A stretch of DNA of 64,000 nt from Choricystis sp. odSpoLacu1. Its lineage: Eukaryota; Chlorophyta; Trebouxiophyceae. The notes below the pieces were generated by a model. It did not search any database. It was not told the origin of the DNA and was given only the letters and a program-made list of their open reading frames with translations. This document shows positions 61,027 to 64,000 of the stretch, piece by piece. A program made the translations under genes and the position numbers. The number at the start of each line of letters is the position of its first letter. Positions within the stretch are counted from its first letter, which is position 1. The DNA lies in contig OY253655.1 in assembly GCA_958009055.1 (NCBI GenBank), positions 496,001-560,000 of the forward strand, in the 5' to 3' direction.

Positions 61027-62463
61027 ATGCGCCCCGCCGCGACCCTCCGCCCGCCCGCACTGCGGCCTGGTCGTCCGGCCCGCTGTGTCCGCGCCGCCGC
61101 CGCCCCCCCCTCCTCCTCCCCCGCGCTCGCCGACGCGCTCTCCACCTGGCTCGTCGCGCGCGGCGCCCTCCCCGCCACCAACGCCAACGTGCGCGTGGTG
61201 TCCTCCCCAGATGGCACGGGGCTGGCCCTGGAAGCTGTGAGGGCGATCCCGCGCGGTGGCGCCGCCCTCGCAGTCCCTGAAGCCGCCTTCATCGGTGCCG
61301 CCGCCGTCGACGCTTCCCCCGTGGGCGCGGCCACGGCGGGGCTGGAGCCCTGGCTGCGCATCGCGCTGGCCCTGCTGCATGCGCGCACCACGCCGTCCGA
61401 CCCGCTGGCGCCGTACGCGGCGGCGCTGCCGTCGTCGCCTGACGCGCCCACGTTTTGGGATGACAACGATTTGGCACTCCTCGCTGGCACGTCTGTCGGC
61501 GACGGTGTCGCCGCCTACCGCGCCTACTTTGCGGAGCGGCACGCTGAGCTGGAGGCCAGTCTGTTTTCCAAGCAGAGGGACGTGTTTCCTGTGGATGTGT
61601 TCACGCCTGCCGCCTTTGCCTGGGCCGCCGCCACCGTGCGCGCCAGAGTGCACGCCCCCCTGGACGGCGCGGACGCGGCCATCGTGCCGGGCGTCGACCT
61701 GACGGTGCATGCACGCGGCGGGGGTGCGTTGCGGCTCGGGCGGGAGGGCCTGCTCAACGCGTCCCGCGCGGCCCGTGTCGAGCCCACCTCCGACGCCGCC
61801 CCCGGCGACGCCATCACCCTGGACAAGGGCGCCGGCGGCCGCACCGATGCCCAAGTCATGCTGGACTATGGCGCACTGGACACGGCGGTGGGCGATGATG
61901 GCGCAGGGTTTGCGTTGACGTTGGCACTGCCCCCCGACGATCCGTTCCTCGACGACAAGCTGGACATCGCTGCATCCGCCGGCTATGCCGCCTCCGCCAC
62001 CTTTGTGCTGACCCCGGACGCGCAGCCCCCCCCTGATTTGTTGGCGTACCTGCGCCTGATGAACCTGGGCGGGGGGGACGCGTTCCTTCTTGAGCCCGTC
62101 CTGCGCGCCGACGCGTGGCGCCACGTGTGCGACCCCGTCTCACCCGACAACGAGGGCGCGGTGTGTGCGTCCATGGCGGATGGGTGTGCGGCTGCTGCCG
62201 CCCGTGTCGCGGGGGACGCGGCGGAAGACGCAAACCTTCTCGAATCCAACACCCTCTCCCGCCGCGCCGCCATGGCGCTGCGCGTGCGCTCCGGGGAACG
62301 CGCTGCCCTGGCGGCTGCCGCCCGCTGGTTTGGGGGACGGCGGGAGGCGTTGCCGGGGCTGGAGTACTATCAAGAGAGGAGGTTGAGGGGGTTGGGGCTG
62401 CTGGATGATGATGGCACCCACTCCAAGACGTACGACTCGTACTTCAAGGACGGCATTGCGTGA
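61027..62463 (+). CDS. SET-domain methyltransferase, plastid, Rubisco-LSMT type
   Basis: Single exon, 478 residues. The N-terminus MRPAATLRPPALRPGRPARC, ending VRAAAAPP, is a plastid transit peptide. The SET region starts SSPDGTGLALEAVRAIPRGG, with WLRIALALLHARTTPSDPLA and PYAAALPSSPDAPTFWDDND, where LSMT enzymes have a similar P-Y-x-x-L-P segment. It ends AAPGDAITLDKGAGGRTDAQ then VMLDYGALD. A Rubis-substrate-binding-like helical domain follows (AYLRLMNLGG, AMALRVRSGERAALAAAARW). The expected DLxNH is VPGVDLTVHA, so Asn is missing before His. Target may be Rubisco, aldolase or another plastid protein; not known. Confidence 0.8.
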   Translation: MRPAATLRPPALRPGRPARCVRAAAAPPSSSPALADALSTWLVARGALPATNANVRVVSSPDGTGLALEAVRAIPRGGAALAVPEAAFIGAAAVDASPVGAATAGLEPWLRIALALLHARTTPSDPLAPYAAALPSSPDAPTFWDDNDLALLAGTSVGDGVAAYRAYFAERHAELEASLFSKQRDVFPVDVFTPAAFAWAAATVRARVHAPLDGADAAIVPGVDLTVHARGGGALRLGREGLLNASRAARVEPTSDAAPGDAITLDKGAGGRTDAQVMLDYGALDTAVGDDGAGFALTLALPPDDPFLDDKLDIAASAGYAASATFVLTPDAQPPPDLLAYLRLMNLGGGDAFLLEPVLRADAWRHVCDPVSPDNEGAVCASMADGCAAAAARVAGDAAEDANLLESNTLSRRAAMALRVRSGERAALAAAARWFGGRREALPGLEYYQERRLRGLGLLDDDGTHSKTYDSYFKDGIA

Positions 62464-62683
62464 TGGCGAGACGATGTGTGGGTGTTTTGGGTGGGAAAAG
62501 AGAGGGGCGGGGACTTCTTTGGGGGGGTCGTGTTTGGTAAAAACTGATCAAAAAAACAAAACAAAACATCGCGCCAAGTCAGAGACATTGATTGCGCGCA
62601 CACAAGCGAGAGAGAGACAAACCAGCACGATGTTTCTTCTCTGATCTGGGCTGTTAAAACAACAGCAAAAAACACCCTCTTTT
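62464..62683. other. Convergent spacer, SET and TFIIE-alpha
   Basis: 220 bases with A runs (62548-62570). It holds two 3' UTRs and nothing else recognised. Confidence 0.4.
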
Positions 62684-64000
62684 CTAAGCATCCACCCACG
62701 CCTCATCATCCTCCTCGTCCTCCGCCGTCTCAGCCTTGGCCGCGGGAGGGGGCACCACGTCGGTCCACTCGTCAGCAGCTGCAGGCGCCTCTTCTGTCTT
62801 GGCCTCTGCCTTCACCCCCTCATCGACGCGTGGCCGCTTGGCGTCCCGCCCACCCCCACCCGCCGCAATTTCGGCCGCCCGCCGCTCCACTTCAGCCGCG
62901 TACGCAGCCGCATACTCGGCCTGCGCGTCTGCGCGGGCGTGGCCATCGCCGGCGGCATCCGCAGCCGCAGCCGCCGCGCCCGCTGCGCGCAGCCAGGGGG
63001 GCAGTTCTTTGGGGGCGCCGGGGCCGGCGGCAGCAGCATCAGTGGCCACAGTGGCACCCAGCTCGACAGCGACGTCGGGGTCGCCGACGCCCCTGCGCCC
63101 GCCGCCGCCGCCGCCGCCGCGCCCGCGCGCGGCGGCTTGTGCGACCGCCATCGCCCACTCGCCCAGCGGCCCAAAATCGGGGGCAGCCGCGCCACCCGCC
63201 AGCGCAGCATCCACAGCCGCCAGCGCGTCGTCCAACGGTTGCAAAGCAGCATCCGCCGCCTCCAGCGCGGACCGTGCGGCCGCCGCGTCGGCGCCGCGGT
63301 CGCCGCCGCCCGCCGCCACCAGCACGGCGCCGCCACAATGATCGCCGTCGCAGTGAAACTCGCCGTCCCGGGGGTCGATCAGCCGAGCCGCGGCCAGTGT
63401 GTCGTGGGCGGCGCCGCAGGAGGGGCAGTCGTAGCGCAGCACAGCGGCTGCACGTGCCGCGCGCGCGGTCAACCCCGCCCGCAGCGCGTGCCGCCTCAGG
63501 CGCAGCACGTCCAGGGCACGCGGCCAGTCCAGGGCGGCGTAGGAGTGGATGTGGGCCCGGATGGAGGGGGGCGACGCGCCATCGGCGGCGGTCGTGCCAG
63601 TCGAGTCGGCCGCCCCCCCATCACTCGACGCCACCGCCGCCTGCCCCGCCCTCGGCCTCGCCGCCTCCTTCCTGTGCTCGCGAGCCACCAGCTGCTCCCC
63701 CTCCAGGTAGCGCAGCGCGCGGCGTGCGGGCTTGGCGTGCAGGCCGAGGGAGGCGAACAGGTCGTCCTCCCGCACCCACTCGCGCTCGGCCAGGGCGTCC
63801 AGCAGGACGGCACCCAGGCCGGTGGGCGGGATCTGGGTTGAGGGGGGGAGGGGGAGGAGGGTTGGGGAAACGCACACCCCAGCGGAAACCAATGGGCGGG
63901 TCGCTGCCGCCTCTCGCCCCCGCGCCCTCTTCATTCCGTATCTGGCGTCACGCACACAACCCACACACACACCTTGGCCCTGGACCCAGGCCCCTTGGCC
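62684..64000 (-). CDS. TFA1: Transcription factor IIE alpha subunit, 5' end outside window
   Basis: General transcription factor that recruits TFIIH to the RNA polymerase II preinitiation complex. Exon 63832-62684 and the last 28 bases of an earlier exon (64000-63973) join in phase 0 to read KGPGSRAK then IPPTGLGAVLLDAL. The winged-helix domain continues REDDLFASLGLHAKPARRAL and RYLEGEQLVAREHRKEA. A Ser/Gly/Thr insert follows, then the zinc ribbon RYDCPSCGAAHDTLAAARL and EFHCDGDHCGG (two CxxC-like pairs, the second CDGDHC). An Ala/Gly-rich middle and an acidic C-terminus (ETAEDEEDDEAWVDA) agree with TFIIE-alpha. The start codon lies right of the window. Confidence 0.88.
   Translation of the reverse strand, partial: GQGAWVQGQGVCVGCVRDARYGMKRARGREAAATRPLVSAGVCVSPTLLPLPPSTQIPPTGLGAVLLDALAEREWVREDDLFASLGLHAKPARRALRYLEGEQLVAREHRKEAARPRAGQAAVASSDGGAADSTGTTAADGASPPSIRAHIHSYAALDWPRALDVLRLRRHALRAGLTARAARAAAVLRYDCPSCGAAHDTLAAARLIDPRDGEFHCDGDHCGGAVLVAAGGGDRGADAAAARSALEAADAALQPLDDALAAVDAALAGGAAAPDFGPLGEWAMAVAQAAARGRGGGGGGGRRGVGDPDVAVELGATVATDAAAAGPGAPKELPPWLRAAGAAAAAADAAGDGHARADAQAEYAAAYAAEVERRAAEIAAGGGGRDAKRPRVDEGVKAEAKTEEAPAAADEWTDVVPPPAAKAETAEDEEDDEAWVDA

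Overview
This window is nuclear DNA from a photosynthetic eukaryote with a small, GC-rich, densely packed genome, most likely a green alga. About 43 protein genes sit on both strands, roughly one per 1.5 kb. The spacers are short (76 to about 660 bases) and T/C- or poly-C/poly-G-rich. More than half of the genes have introns. These start almost always with GTGAG (a few GTGCG, GTAAG or GTGAA) and end in a pyrimidine tract plus CAG. The evidence for a green alga is an FLVA/FLVB flavodiiron pair, a plastid ribosome hibernation factor, two SET proteins of the Rubisco-methyltransferase type, several transit-peptide-like leaders, and plant-type Cpn10 and MRS2. Species cannot be named from sequence alone.

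Layout. 0-10 kb: 5' part of mitochondrial Cpn10, an FCP1-type phosphatase, proteasome chaperone PSMG4, mitoribosomal uL29m, a HAD acid phosphatase, a degenerate acyl-CoA-binding-like protein with an in-frame TGA, and condensin subunit CAP-D2. 10-21 kb: FAD oxidoreductase, a membrane LRR protein, a SET protein, a membrane kelch protein, three small secreted or membrane proteins of unknown role, and spliceosomal RBMX2/Ist3. 21-26 kb: FLVA and FLVB head to head, sharing a 146-base spacer. 26-36 kb: an unknown protein, a PAN/apple secreted protein, a SpoU rRNA/tRNA methyltransferase converging on WDR6, NIFK, and a DUF6817-like protein.

36-51 kb is the most unusual part, a block of secreted proteins. 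Three tandem paralogues (36483-45216) belong to a large extracellular family that looks beta-propeller-like. They are followed by two tandem family-1 glycosidases and a glycine-rich precursor built of repeated units separated by R-x-L-x motifs. 51-64 kb returns to housekeeping genes: RPL26, MRS2 magnesium channel, plastid pY/PSRP1, EMC5, a plastid-targeted protein of unknown role, exosome MTR3, a plastid RimP-like protein, a CREST/ceramidase-like membrane protein, a plastid SET methyltransferase, and TFIIE-alpha running off the right edge.

Five reading-frame breaks occur in three otherwise well-preserved genes (CAP-D2, the third paralogue, PSRP1). Each lies in a homopolymer or GC-dinucleotide run and each is explained by one repeat unit gained or lost. 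Sequencing or assembly error is the simplest reading. Exon models were made by hand from splice motifs and phase matching and are not supported by transcripts.
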